Positions 32,858 to 42,235 are shown, counted from the stretch's first letter. The stretch is 64,000 bases of DNA from DATIUV01 sp049322755 (GCA_049322755.1 JBMOQX010000052.1:124001-188000), one strand, 5' to 3'. Made by a program: numbers and translations. Notes: generated by a model from the letters alone, not told the origin.

Positions 32858-35800
32858 TCACCACTCCCGCCAGCCGTTGAGCAGCGGGAAGTAAAGACCG
32901 CGCTTCACGGCCTTCTCGCCCGGCGCCAGCAGCCGGCCGTATTTTTCCAGTTGCGGCGCATAGCGCTCGCGCTCCCGCTCCAGGAACCCTTCGACGTCGG
33001 CGCCTTCGTGGGTGCCGGTCTTGTAGTCGACGATCCAGCGCGTGCCGTCGGCGTCGACGAAGGTGCGGTCGATGACGACGTCGATCAGCTCGCCGTCCAG
33101 CAGGCCGGTGAGGCGGTACTCGCAGCGGGCGTTCCGGTGGAAACCCAGGAGCCAGCGGCCCCTGGGGTCGGAGAGCGCCCGGCGCAGTGCGGTCGTGACT
33201 CGGCCCAAGGCGAAGTCGAGTTCGTCCTGCGGCACGCCGAGGCGCTTGAGCTCCGCCAGGTAGGCGGGTTGGAGTGCCTGTACGCGGCGATCATCCCAAC
33301 CCTCGAGGGCATCTTCGCCCATCTTCTGTAGCCAGCGGTGGACGACGGTGCCGACGTGGCGGGCCGTTTCCCCCACCCAGGTGAACTCCACGCGCTCGGC
33401 TTCGCGGGCCGCGACTTCTCGCGTCCATTCGACCGCGGGCGGCGGCTCGGGAAGGGACCAGTGGGACGGGAGACGGCGGGTGGTCCGGTCGATCTCGAGG
33501 GCGCCTTCGCGGCCACTACCGCTTTCATATTCATCACCTACACCGTTACCCCCACCCCGGCCCTCCCCACTCGAGGGGGAGGAAGACGGCGCGGCGGCGA
33601 AGGTGTCGGTTCCGACTTCAGCGGACCCCGGCGGCAGGAGCTCGGCGAGGGCGGCCTCGAACTCGCTCTGCACGGCCGGCCAGAGCTGCGCGAGCAGCGT
33701 GGTGGAGCCGGGTTCGCGCAGCTCCCACTTGCCGTTCTTCTCTTTCACCGTGGCGTGGCCCAGCAGGTGCAGGCGACGGCGGGCGCGGGTGCTGGCGACG
33801 TACAGCAGGCGGCCCGCCTCCAGCAGTTCGCGTTCGCGGTCAAGGCCGGCGATGTAGCCGTAGATCGGGTCCTGGTCGGCGCCGGCTTCCTTGATGGGGC
33901 CCAGGAGCAGGTCGGACTCGCCATGCTCGCGCCGGCGCACGGTCCACTGCATCAGCCGCCGCTCCTGCTGCGCCGGCTTGTGGCCAAGACCGGGAACGAT
34001 CACGGTGTCGAACTCCAGCCCTTTGGCCTTGTGCACGGTCATGATCTGCAGCGTCTCGGGCGCTGCCACGTCCGGCAACGCGTAAAGACGCGCCATGCCG
34101 TCCGCCAGCGCGGCGAGGTCCGGCAGGTCCCCGCCCCGCTCCAGCTCTTCCAGGAAGTCGAGGTAGACCTCGGCGTCCTCCAGGTCCGTGGCGTCCTCCA
34201 CGCACGCCGGGCCGCCCAGCGCGAGCCAGGCGTTTTCCACGCGGTCGCGCAGCGCGCCACGGCGGCGGTTTTCCTGGGCCCCGTTCAGCACTTCGCGCAC
34301 CCGGTGCAGGCGCCGGAGCGCATCCGGCGCCAGCGTCGCCCAGCGCGCGGGGTCGTTGATGAGCGACCAGACACAGGCATCGGGCGCATCGCCGGCGAGC
34401 GCGTGCAGCTCGGCGAGCGTCATCCCGCACCAGGGAGCGCGCAGCACGGCGAGCCAAGCGAGCCGGTCGGCCGGATGAACGAGGGCGCGGGTGAGCGCGA
34501 ACAGGTCCTGCACCACCGGGCGGTGGCCCAGCGGCTCGATCTCGATGGCCCGAAAGGGCAGCCCGGCGTCGTTGAGCGCGGGAACGATCTCCATCAGATG
34601 GCCGCGGCTGCGCACCAGGATAGCGACGGTCTGCTTCTCGTCCTCGGCGCGCGCCGCCTGGATCAGCTCGACCACGCGCCGGGCTTCTGCGACCCGGCTG
34701 CCCGCGCGCGCCGCGCCGGAGAGCACCAGACCATCGCTTGTCGCGAGGAAAGGATGCACCGTCACCGCCGTGCCGTCGCCGACTTCCTGGTAAGCCTCGG
34801 AGGCCGAGTACGGCACCGCGCCGGTGGCGGCGTCCTCCGCCTCCGGCAGAACGCGCGGGAAGGCGGCGTTGACCCAGTCCACGATGCCGGCAGTGGACCG
34901 GAAATTGGTGGAGAGCGTGAGCGCGTCCAGCGCCAGCTCGCCGATGCCCTCCTGCCGGGCGCGCAGGAACAGGCCCACCTCCGCCTCGCGGAAGCGGTAG
35001 ATCGACTGCATCGGATCGCCCACCGCGAACAGCGTGCGGCCGTCGCCGGGCTCCCAGCCCGCGGTGAGCTTGCGCAGCAGCTCGAACTGCGAGAGCGAGG
35101 TGTCCTGGAACTCGTCCACCAGCAGGTGCCGGATGCGGTAGTCCAGCGCCAGCGCGAGATCCGTGGGCGCGTCGTCCTCGCCCAGCGCGCGCAGCGCCGC
35201 CTGGGAAAGCTCGGTGAAGTCGGTCTCGCCGCGGGCCTGGAACACCAGCGTCAGCTGCCCGACGGCCACCGGCAGGAGCCGCGCCATCGCTTCCAGGGCG
35301 CTCCACTGCTCCTCGGTGTAGGCAGGCGGCGGCAGCACGCGCAGGTCGGCCAAGGCCAGCCGGAAGGCCTCGTGGCCGCCGAGCGCGTCCAGCACCGCCG
35401 CCATGCGGTCCTTGGCGGCCTTCAGGCGGTCCTTTTCCGCCTTGTCCTTGACCTTGCTCGGCGCCGGAAAGCCGGTGGCGTCGGTCACCGACCTGCGCCA
35501 GCCGTTCTGCCTGGTGAGCAGCAGTTCGGCGAGGCCGAGCCACGCGGGCAGGCCGGGTTCAGCGGCGGGCGGATACGCCGTCAACGCGCCGCACGCGAGC
35601 AGCGGCGACTCGGCGCGGCTGGCGGCGAGGGCGGCAGCTGCGTAGCGCGCGAGTTCGCAGATCTCCGCTTCCAGCCCGGCGGGCGCCAGTGCGTGCGCGC
35701 GGGCAAAACCGTCGAGCCGCGCGTGCGCCAGGCTTTCTTCCAGCCTCGCACGGTCGGGCGCGCCGCCGCCCGAAAGGTGGCGGATCCACTGGTCGCGTTT

Positions 35801-36427
35801 CGCCAGCATGGTGGCGAGCAGTTCCTCCGCCACGGTGGCGTTGTTGTCGAGGTGGGTCAGCAGGCGCTCGACGTGCGGCGCGCGCAGGGCGTCGCTTTCC
35901 AGCAAGTCGAGCGTCGCGCGGGCGGCCTCGCGATGCAACGCGGCAGCATCCTCGACGATGGCGGGCGGCGCGCCGAAGCGCGACAGCACCGGCATCTGGC
36001 GTGTGAGCGACGCGCACAGCGAGTCGATGGTCTGGATGCGCAGCCGAGTCGGGTTCTGCTCGATACGCCACTCGCGGGCCTGGTCCCGCGCCAGCGCTTC
36101 CTGGGCCAGGTCCCAGGTCAGGGCGTGGTGGGCCCGCTGCGGCCGCGGCTCCTCGCGCGCGCTGCGCAGCGCCCGGATGACACGCTCGCGCATCTCGCCC
36201 GCGGCCTTGCGCGTGAACGTGATGGCGGCGATCTCCTCCGGAGCCTCCACGCTCGCCAGCAGCCGCAGGTAGCGCTGGATCAGCAGCTCGGTCTTGCCCG
36301 ATCCGGCCGGCGCCTGGACGATGAAAGAGCGCCCCGGGTCCAGCGCCTCGGTGCGCTGCGCGAGGTCGGGGATGGGACGGTCAGCCACCGCGCCCCCCTT
36401 CGCAGTCGCGTCGGCGGCGGGATCCAT
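32858..36427 (-). CDS. addA: UvrD/AddA-type helicase-nuclease subunit
   Basis: The product is 1189 residues. Walker A (APAGSGKTELLIQRY) lies at about 38-52, and ITFTRKAAGEMRERV, LVDEFQDTS, FAVGDPMQSIYRFR and IMTVHKAKGLEFDTVIVPG follow as superfamily 1 helicase motifs. The C-terminal nuclease motif WIVDYKTG is near residue 1134. With the adjacent addB-type gene it forms a RecBCD-equivalent for double-strand break repair. Between helicase and nuclease a Ser/Gly-rich linker (SSSPSSGEGRGGGNGVGDEY) is encoded by a repeat element (33561-33582). The start ATG at 36427 could also be a GTG a few codons later. Confidence 0.9.
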   Translation of the reverse strand: MDPAADATAKGGAVADRPIPDLAQRTEALDPGRSFIVQAPAGSGKTELLIQRYLRLLASVEAPEEIAAITFTRKAAGEMRERVIRALRSAREEPRPQRAHHALTWDLAQEALARDQAREWRIEQNPTRLRIQTIDSLCASLTRQMPVLSRFGAPPAIVEDAAALHREAARATLDLLESDALRAPHVERLLTHLDNNATVAEELLATMLAKRDQWIRHLSGGGAPDRARLEESLAHARLDGFARAHALAPAGLEAEICELARYAAAALAASRAESPLLACGALTAYPPAAEPGLPAWLGLAELLLTRQNGWRRSVTDATGFPAPSKVKDKAEKDRLKAAKDRMAAVLDALGGHEAFRLALADLRVLPPPAYTEEQWSALEAMARLLPVAVGQLTLVFQARGETDFTELSQAALRALGEDDAPTDLALALDYRIRHLLVDEFQDTSLSQFELLRKLTAGWEPGDGRTLFAVGDPMQSIYRFREAEVGLFLRARQEGIGELALDALTLSTNFRSTAGIVDWVNAAFPRVLPEAEDAATGAVPYSASEAYQEVGDGTAVTVHPFLATSDGLVLSGAARAGSRVAEARRVVELIQAARAEDEKQTVAILVRSRGHLMEIVPALNDAGLPFRAIEIEPLGHRPVVQDLFALTRALVHPADRLAWLAVLRAPWCGMTLAELHALAGDAPDACVWSLINDPARWATLAPDALRRLHRVREVLNGAQENRRRGALRDRVENAWLALGGPACVEDATDLEDAEVYLDFLEELERGGDLPDLAALADGMARLYALPDVAAPETLQIMTVHKAKGLEFDTVIVPGLGHKPAQQERRLMQWTVRRREHGESDLLLGPIKEAGADQDPIYGYIAGLDRERELLEAGRLLYVASTRARRRLHLLGHATVKEKNGKWELREPGSTTLLAQLWPAVQSEFEAALAELLPPGSAEVGTDTFAAAPSSSPSSGEGRGGGNGVGDEYESGSGREGALEIDRTTRRLPSHWSLPEPPPAVEWTREVAAREAERVEFTWVGETARHVGTVVHRWLQKMGEDALEGWDDRRVQALQPAYLAELKRLGVPQDELDFALGRVTTALRRALSDPRGRWLLGFHRNARCEYRLTGLLDGELIDVVIDRTFVDADGTRWIVDYKTGTHEGADVEGFLERERERYAPQLEKYGRLLAPGEKAVKRGLYFPLLNGWREW
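33561..33582. repeat. CTCGAGGGGGAG palindrome inside addA
   Basis: CCCTCCCC-ACTCGA-GGGGGAGG forms a stem like those clustered at 36440-36725. It is located within the addA reading frame and preserves it, encoding part of a Ser/Gly linker. Confidence 0.75.
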
Positions 36428-36866
36428 GCCGTTTCTCACCCCCACCCTGCCCCTCCCCCCTCGAGGGGGAGGGAGTGGTTGCGGCGAGATCGCCAATCGA
36501 GGGGGAGAGAGCGGGTGTGGCGGTGTCGCCAATCGAGGGGGAGGGAACCGAGGTCCTTCCACCTGCCGGAGGCGATCCGCGCCCCACCTGCCCAGCGCGT
36601 CGCTTTGCTCTCTCTCCCTTAAGAGCCGAGGGGCCGGACGCATCAAGACTCGCCAAACCGGATGCGCGGCCGGCCCGCGATTCTCGCCGCCTTGCTCCCT
36701 CTCCCTCGAGGGGAGAGGGCGTGGGTGATGGTGACCGCTCCAACACCTTCATAACGCGCTGAAGAACTCCCTCCACGTTCGTCAGGACATCGTTATTCCA
36801 GAACCGGCGCTCGGCGTCGGTCAGGTGCTTCCGCAAGCGCTGCGCAACCGGTGTGAGGCTAGTCAT
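36381..36866 (-). pseudogene. DUF559 (endonuclease-like) gene with internal deletion and repeat-derived tail
   Basis: The frame starts at an ATG overlapping the addB stop and reads VAQRLRKHLTDAERRFWNND, then VLTNVEGVLQRVMKVLERSP. The first part matches the N-terminus of DUF559 proteins (…RLR..LTDAER.LW) and the second their C-terminus (RFWNNDVL.N.EGVL). The intervening 70-80 residues, including the nuclease core, are missing. After about residue 45 the sequence is encoded by palindromic repeats (PSPTPSPLEGEG and so on). It overlaps the start of addA, and the remnant is unlikely to be active. Confidence 0.65.
36440..36725. repeat. Cluster of CTCGAGGGGGAG palindromic repeats
   Basis: Palindromes or half-palindromes occur at 36451-36474, 36490-36507, 36526-36543 and 36697-36719. 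The two middle copies share the 18-mer TCGCCAATCGAGGGGGAG exactly, 36 bases apart. The stems are GC-rich (CCCTCTCCC-TCGA-GGGGAGAGGG). They occupy the interval between addB and addA and encode the tail of the DUF559 remnant. Confidence 0.8.
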
Positions 36867-39546
36867 CCCCGCCCTCCGCCTCCACCGGCCCGATGCGCAG
36901 GCGCTCGTTGATGCGGCAGAGCGGCGCCTGGTCGCAGTACTCGCAGGTGTGGGGAAATTTTTTGGGCGACACGTCCGCGTCGCCGGCAGCGAACGAACGG
37001 CCGAGCGCCTCCAGCGCCTGCCGCCATTGGCCCAGCAATCCGTCCCAGTCGGCGGCGGCGCGCACGCCCGGGATGCCCACGTCACCGGCGGCAACGCCCT
37101 TGAATTCCATCCCGCCGATCTTTACCTGCGCGAACGCGACCGCGGCCACCGCATCCGGCGAGCCGACGGCGTAGAGCGGGAGCTGCGGCTCCTCCGGGCG
37201 CTCGCCCTCCCAATGACGCGGATTCGCTTCGCCGGTCTTGTAGTCGATGACCGCGCGCCGGCCGTCGGGGAGCCGGTCGACACGGTCCAGCTTCCCGCGC
37301 ACGGTGACGCCGCCCACTGTGATCTCGCGCTTCTCTTCGGTGGCCTCCACCTCGAAGTCGCCGCGGGCGCGTTCCACCTCCAGCCACGCCAGCGTGAGCC
37401 GCGCCAGGCGCTCCTTCTCCAGCGCGCCGTAACGGCCCGCCAGCGTGCGCGGGCGGCGGCGCATGAGATCGCCGATCGCGTGCGACGCCGCCGCCTCCAC
37501 CACCGCGCCGAGCCGCGCCGCATCCATGGCAGCCAGCGCCGCGCGCGAGCGCACCTGCGCCCACACCCGCGCCAGGACGTCGTGCAGGAGTACACCGCGC
37601 TCCATCGGCGTGAGGCCGCGCTGCGGCACATCCAGCGAAGCGGAGGCCAGCCGGTGCGCGGCGAACGCACGGAACGGGCACGCCGCCTGGTCGCGGAACA
37701 CGCTGCTGCCGCCCTGCGCGCGCGCGCCCGCCGGGTGCGCGGGTCCGCGCACGTCGGTAAAGCTCTCGATGACGTGCGCGGCATGGATGATGTCGCGGTA
37801 GCCGCGGTCTTCGCCGAGTCCAAGCGCGGACACGTCCATCGCCGGCACGGCGGCGATCAACGGGCTCACGCCCAGCTCGCGGTCGTCCTCCCGCTTCGGA
37901 TGCGACAGCACCAGCTCGTCGGCGCTCGCCTGCCAGCCTTCGGTGAGGCGGCGTGCGAACGCGAGCTCGCGGTCGGCGGATGCGTGGGGCAGCCTTTCCC
38001 GCACCTGCAGCGGGATGGGCAGAAACGGGCTGGGCCGCGGCGATCCCGGCCACGCTTCGTCGGTCAGGCCCGTGACCCAGAGATGGTCGAACTCCAGGTT
38101 GGCCGCTTCCAGCGCGCCGAGGATCTGTACCGGCACTTCCGGTGTCTCGGGCTGGAACACCGTATCCGCCGCCATGCGCCGGACGCGCGACAGTGCGGCG
38201 CCGAGCCCGATGCGCGGCGTCGCCGTATCCAGCGTGCCCACGCTGCCCAGCAGGTCGCGCCAGGTCTCGAACGCCTGGAACTCCTCGCTGGCAAGCGCTC
38301 GCTCGCCGGGAAAGCCCAGCGTCCGCAGCGCCGCGAAAAACACGTCCATCCATTCCGATGGCGACCGCGTCTGGCGGGCTTCCGATTCCGCGAGCGCGAT
38401 AAGGCCCTCGAGCCGATGCGCCAGGTCGGGGGCGGTGTGGGCCTTCGGCTCCCCCCGGGAATCGGCCGCCAGCGCCGCGGCGCGCAGCCGGCGCAGATCC
38501 ACCACGGGCTCGCCGCGGGCGCGCAGCTCCGCGTCCAGCAGCGCCCGGCGGGTAGCCTCGCCCTCCGCGCCGCCGAGGAACGGTGAGCGCAGCAGGGTCC
38601 CCAGCGCTTCGAGTTCGATCTCGCCGCGAAGCAGATCGAGCGCTGCGAGCGCGCTCGCCACCAGCGGCGCATCGGCAAGCGGCTCTCCGAGAGACACGTT
38701 GAACGGCAAAGGGCCGCCCGGCGTGCCCGGCAACCCGACCGCCGGCCGCATGATGCGGGCGAACGTGCGCACCGCGCGGCGGCGGTGCTTGGACAGATCC
38801 GGGATCACCACACCGACACGAGCGTCGGGATTCGCCTCCAGCCGCGCGCGCGCCCAGCGGGCGGCGACGGTGATTTCGTCCTGGGCGGAAAGCAGCTCGA
38901 CGCGCCGAACATCGGGCGAGCGGCGCGGTGGCGCCAGCTCCGCGAGCGCGCATCCCGCCGCCTCCAACGCGCCGAAAAGCTCGCGCTGCTGCGGGGCGAC
39001 CTCGTCAAAGCCGCACAGTACCGCCTCCCGCGGCGGGTCGATGGCGCCGGCGCGGATCCACCCGGCCACCTGGTCGGGCAGACGCGCCAGCTCGATGGCG
39101 CCCGCCTCCTCCGCCAGCTTCCGGTAGCGCTGCGACCAGCGCACGAAGGCGCGCGCGTCCTCGTTGAGCGGCAGCCGCTCGATCGCCTCCCGGAGCCGGT
39201 AGGCGTGCGCCAGCTGCCAGGCCTCGCGCGCCGCAGCGGCAGTGGAAGGAATCTGCAGCAGCGGGCTGGCGGATTCGGACTCGGCCACGGCGCGCTCCCA
39301 CAGCACCTGTTCCTGCAACGGCGAGAGCAGCAGCGGCGCGTCGGGTGGCGCGGCGTCGGCGTAGGCGCGCTGCAGCCAGGCCGTCAGGGGAAGGATGTCC
39401 GGGGTGGGCCAGACGTGCAGGTCACGGTTACGCTGGGCGCAGTCGAATTCCCGCTTGAGGAAACGCGCGAGGCGGCGGCTGGCGGTCAGCGCCGTGGCCC
39501 CGGCGGCGAGGCGCTCAAGTAATGCCGGTCGTTCGATCGGGCCCAT
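36859..39546 (-). CDS. addB: AddB-type PD-(D/E)XK nuclease/inactivated helicase subunit
   Basis: The product is 895 residues. It has the general AddB-like plan: an N-terminal region without a Walker A lysine motif, a middle helicase-like part (HLWVTGLTDEAWPGSPRPSP) and a C-terminal nuclease with VIDYKTGEANPRHW near residue 770. Cysteines in QAACPFRAF (about 620) and CEYCDQAPLC (about 865) are the four expected ligands of an AddB-type iron-sulfur cluster. It acts with AddA. The addA start is about 430 bases downstream, with a DUF559 relic and repeats in between. Confidence 0.88.
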   Translation of the reverse strand: MGPIERPALLERLAAGATALTASRRLARFLKREFDCAQRNRDLHVWPTPDILPLTAWLQRAYADAAPPDAPLLLSPLQEQVLWERAVAESESASPLLQIPSTAAAAREAWQLAHAYRLREAIERLPLNEDARAFVRWSQRYRKLAEEAGAIELARLPDQVAGWIRAGAIDPPREAVLCGFDEVAPQQRELFGALEAAGCALAELAPPRRSPDVRRVELLSAQDEITVAARWARARLEANPDARVGVVIPDLSKHRRRAVRTFARIMRPAVGLPGTPGGPLPFNVSLGEPLADAPLVASALAALDLLRGEIELEALGTLLRSPFLGGAEGEATRRALLDAELRARGEPVVDLRRLRAAALAADSRGEPKAHTAPDLAHRLEGLIALAESEARQTRSPSEWMDVFFAALRTLGFPGERALASEEFQAFETWRDLLGSVGTLDTATPRIGLGAALSRVRRMAADTVFQPETPEVPVQILGALEAANLEFDHLWVTGLTDEAWPGSPRPSPFLPIPLQVRERLPHASADRELAFARRLTEGWQASADELVLSHPKREDDRELGVSPLIAAVPAMDVSALGLGEDRGYRDIIHAAHVIESFTDVRGPAHPAGARAQGGSSVFRDQAACPFRAFAAHRLASASLDVPQRGLTPMERGVLLHDVLARVWAQVRSRAALAAMDAARLGAVVEAAASHAIGDLMRRRPRTLAGRYGALEKERLARLTLAWLEVERARGDFEVEATEEKREITVGGVTVRGKLDRVDRLPDGRRAVIDYKTGEANPRHWEGERPEEPQLPLYAVGSPDAVAAVAFAQVKIGGMEFKGVAAGDVGIPGVRAAADWDGLLGQWRQALEALGRSFAAGDADVSPKKFPHTCEYCDQAPLCRINERLRIGPVEAEGGDD

Positions 39547-39571
39547 GCAGCGCGCATGTTACCGCGTTGCC

Positions 39572-39600
39572 CAGCGAAACGGGCCGCACTCGGCGGCCCG
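39572..39600 (-). terminator. Terminator-like hairpin beyond the fossil fdxA end
   Basis: On the minus strand CGGGCCGC-CGAGT-GCGGCCCG forms an eight-base stem followed by TTTCGC. It is located just after the outer copy of the fdxA 3' end, about 170 bases from the intact gene, and was probably the original fdxA terminator. Confidence 0.6.
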
Positions 39601-39620
39601 GATTCGGGTCAGCTGGAAGC

Positions 39621-39670
39621 GATGCTACCGCTCGAGCTTGTCCCGCTTCGTATGCACCTTCGCCCATTCG
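39621..39670 (-). repeat. 50-base direct copy of the fdxA 3' end
   Basis: These 50 bases are identical to 39767-39816, which encode the last 15 codons of the ferredoxin gene (EWAKVHTKRDKLER), its TAG stop and four bases beyond. The copies have the same orientation and are 96 bases apart. The spacer contains a hairpin (CCCCACC/GGTGGGG). Confidence 0.97.
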
Positions 39671-39770
39671 GGAGCGTATCCGCGCGGAGGGCGGAACAGG
39701 GGCCCCACCGTTCTTTGGTGGGGATGTGACCCCGGAGCGCGGAAGGACGCGGACCCCGGGACGGCCGATG

Positions 39771-40094
39771 CTACCGCTCGAGCTTGTCCCGCTTCGTATG
39801 CACCTTCGCCCATTCGTCCGCGTCAGACGGCGCGTCCTTCTTCTCGATGATGGCCGGCCACTCCTTGGCCAGCTCGGCGTTGAGGGCGATGAAATCGCGC
39901 TGGTCCTCGGGCACGTCGTCCTCGGCGAAGATCGCCTCCACCGGGCACTCGGGCACGCACAGGGTGCAGTCGATGCACTCGTCCGGGTCGATCACCAGAA
40001 AGTTGGGGCCCTCCCGGAAGCAGTCCACCGGGCAGACGTCGACGCAGTCGGTATATTTGCACTTGATGCACGATTCGGTGACGACGTAGGTCAT
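39771..40094 (-). CDS. fdxA: 7Fe ferredoxin (FdxA type)
   Basis: The product is 107 residues. It carries the cysteine pattern of the 3Fe-4S/4Fe-4S ferredoxins: ESCIKCKYTDCVDVCPVDCF near the N-terminus and CIDCTLCVPECPVEAIF after it. The C-terminal extension (LAKEWPAIIEKKDAPSDADE) is typical of FdxA. It is a soluble electron carrier. Its 3' end is repeated downstream. The 254-base divergent region to trxA (40095-40348) holds no other gene that I can see. Confidence 0.95.
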   Translation of the reverse strand: MTYVVTESCIKCKYTDCVDVCPVDCFREGPNFLVIDPDECIDCTLCVPECPVEAIFAEDDVPEDQRDFIALNAELAKEWPAIIEKKDAPSDADEWAKVHTKRDKLER

Positions 40095-40348
40095 TCGCGA
40101 TTACCTCGGATCTCGGCTGTCCTGGAAAAAACAAGGCTGCAATATTAGCAGGATTCGCGCCGCCTTCCTGCGGGACACCCCCCTTGAAGATGCGCATGGC
40201 GGCCCCATTTCCTCTCTGCACGGCGGAGGTTTGCCGCCCTTGCGGTCGCGCTTCTCAACCCCGGTGAATTTGGCTAGGATTGCTTCGACCACCAACGCCC
40301 GGGCGTCCCGCCCCTGCCCCCACTCCATTCGTTTGCCGACCTAACCCT

Positions 40349-40675
40349 ATGAGCGAGCACATACATTACGTTACCGACGAGTCCTTCGAAGGCGAAGTCC
40401 TGACTGCCGACCTGCCCGTGCTGGTGGATTACTGGGCGGAATGGTGCGGACCGTGCAAGATGATCGCGCCGATCCTCGACGAGGTGGCCCAGGAGTACAA
40501 CGGCCGCCTGAAGGTGGCGAAGCTCAACATCGACGAGAACCAGGCGACGCCGCCCAAGTACGGCATCCGCGGCATTCCGACGCTGATGCTGTTCAAGAAC
40601 GGCAACGTCGAGGCCACCAAAGTGGGCGCCGTCTCCAAATCCCAGCTGACGGCCTTTATTGACAGCCATATTTGA
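40349..40675 (+). CDS. trxA: Thioredoxin
   Basis: The product is 108 residues, the normal length. The active site WCGPCK lies at about 32-37 after the conserved VLVDYWAE; the cis-Pro is in GIRGIPTLMLFKNG. It reduces protein disulfides in the cytoplasm. The gene order trxA-rho is conserved in Beta- and Gammaproteobacteria. A stop at 40675 is followed 124 bases later by the rho start; this leader holds no other gene. Confidence 0.97.
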   Translation: MSEHIHYVTDESFEGEVLTADLPVLVDYWAEWCGPCKMIAPILDEVAQEYNGRLKVAKLNIDENQATPPKYGIRGIPTLMLFKNGNVEATKVGAVSKSQLTAFIDSHI

Positions 40676-40799
40676 ATCCGGCTAATCTCCCCTCAGTCCG
40701 GCCCGGAACCAAGACAAAGAGAAGCAGTTCCGGGCCCGTTCCGAACCGCACCACCCTCCCTTCCTGCAGCATCCGAAACCTGTCCAGGGTTCGCCCGAC

Positions 40800-42059
40800 A
40801 TGCATTTATCCGATCTGAAAAACCTCCACGTAACCGAGCTCGTGGAGATGGCGACGGCCAACCAGCTCGAAGGCGCCAACCGCCTGCGCAAGCAGGACCT
40901 GATCTTCGCGCTGCTGAAAAACCAGGCCAAGAAGGGCGAAAGCATCTTCGGCAGCGGCACGCTGGAGGTCCTGCCCGACGGTTTCGGGTTCCTGCGCTCG
41001 CCGGACACCTCCTACCTGGCCGGCCCCGACGACATCTACGTGAGCCCGTCCCAGATCCGCCGCTTCAACCTGCACACCGGCGACACCATCGAGGGGGAGA
41101 TCAGGACGCCGAAGGACGGCGAGCGCTATTTCGCGCTGGTGAAGGTGGACAAGGTCAACGGGGAGCCGCCGGAAAACGCCAAGAACAAGATCCTCTTCGA
41201 AAACCTCACCCCGCTCCACCCCACCGAACCCCTCCAGCTGGAACGCGAGATCAAGGCCGAGGAGAACATCACCGGCCGGATCATCGACATCATCGCGCCC
41301 ATCGGCAAGGGCCAGCGCGGCCTGCTGGTTTCCCCGCCCAAGGCCGGCAAGACCGTGATGCTCCAGCACATCGCCCATTCCATCACGTCCAACCATCCCG
41401 ACTCGGTGCTGATCGTGCTGCTGATCGACGAGCGCCCGGAGGAAGTGACCGAGATGACGCGCTCGGTGAAGGGCGAGGTGGTGGCCTCCACCTTCGACGA
41501 GCCCGCCACCCGCCACGTGCAGGTGGCCGAGATGGTGATCGAGAAGGCGAAGCGGCTGGTGGAGCACAAGAAGGACGTCATCATCCTGCTGGACTCCATC
41601 ACCCGCCTGGCGCGCGCCTACAACACGGTGGTGCCGGCCTCGGGCAAGGTCCTCACCGGCGGCGTGGATTCCAACGCGCTGCAGCGGCCCAAGCGCTTCT
41701 TCGGCGCGGCGCGCAACATCGAGGAAGGCGGCTCGCTCACCATCATCGCCACCGCGCTGATCGACACCGGCAGCCGCATGGACGACGTGATCTACGAGGA
41801 ATTCAAGGGCACCGGCAACATGGAGATCCACCTCGACCGGCGCATGGCCGAGAAGCGGATCTATCCGTCGATCAACGTCAACCGCTCCGGCACGCGGCGC
41901 GAGGAACTGCTGCTCAAGCCCGACATCCTGCAGAAGGTGTGGATCCTGCGGAAGCTGCTCTATCCGATGGACGACCTGGAAGCCATGGAATTCCTGCTGG
42001 ACAAGATCAAGGCGACCAAGTCGAATGCCGAATTTTTTGACTCGATGCGCCGCGGCTGA
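40800..42059 (+). CDS. rho: Transcription termination factor Rho
   Basis: The product is 419 residues, the family length. In order it shows the N-terminal helical Rho_N (MHLSDLKNLHVTELVEMA), the cold-shock-like RNA-binding domain (LEVLPDGFGFLRS), Walker A (SPPKAGKTVMLQH, near residue 180), Walker B (VIILLDSITRLARAYN) and the Q/R loops. It is an ATP-dependent RNA helicase that ends transcription. A second, diverged copy of its last codons (FFDSMRRG-stop) lies 200 bases downstream. Confidence 0.98.
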   Translation: MHLSDLKNLHVTELVEMATANQLEGANRLRKQDLIFALLKNQAKKGESIFGSGTLEVLPDGFGFLRSPDTSYLAGPDDIYVSPSQIRRFNLHTGDTIEGEIRTPKDGERYFALVKVDKVNGEPPENAKNKILFENLTPLHPTEPLQLEREIKAEENITGRIIDIIAPIGKGQRGLLVSPPKAGKTVMLQHIAHSITSNHPDSVLIVLLIDERPEEVTEMTRSVKGEVVASTFDEPATRHVQVAEMVIEKAKRLVEHKKDVIILLDSITRLARAYNTVVPASGKVLTGGVDSNALQRPKRFFGAARNIEEGGSLTIIATALIDTGSRMDDVIYEEFKGTGNMEIHLDRRMAEKRIYPSINVNRSGTRREELLLKPDILQKVWILRKLLYPMDDLEAMEFLLDKIKATKSNAEFFDSMRRG

Positions 42060-42071
42060 GAAAAAAGCATC

Positions 42072-42167
42072 AACCGCCAAGTACGCCAAGGACGCAAAGT
42101 AAACAAGGTGCCCTTGGTGCCCTTGGGTTTCCTTCGCTTCCTTCGCGTCCTTTGCGTCCTTGGCGGT
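42072..42167. repeat. Dispersed CCAAGGACGC repeat with inverted arms, copy 2
   Basis: ACCGCCAAG...CCAAGGACGCAAAG at 42073-42098 and its inverted counterpart CTTTGCGTCCTTGGCGGT at 42150-42167 enclose further CTTCG-type units. It begins 12 bases after the rho stop. Related sequences occur at 17-58 and 52981-53125. Confidence 0.75.
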
Positions 42168-42235
42168 GAAACGCTCTTGAACGCCTGGGCGCCCCTGCCC
42201 GCCCCAGCCGCTCCGCGGCGCCGAGTCCGGGGCGC

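Noticed and set aside
33338..36622. Plus-strand frame of about 1090 codons opposite addA
   Set aside because: It is the antisense shadow of the helicase gene, without any motif.
36440..36725. CRISPR-like array in the addA-addB interval
   Set aside because: Units are palindromes of unequal spacing without regular spacers; this is a REP-like cluster.
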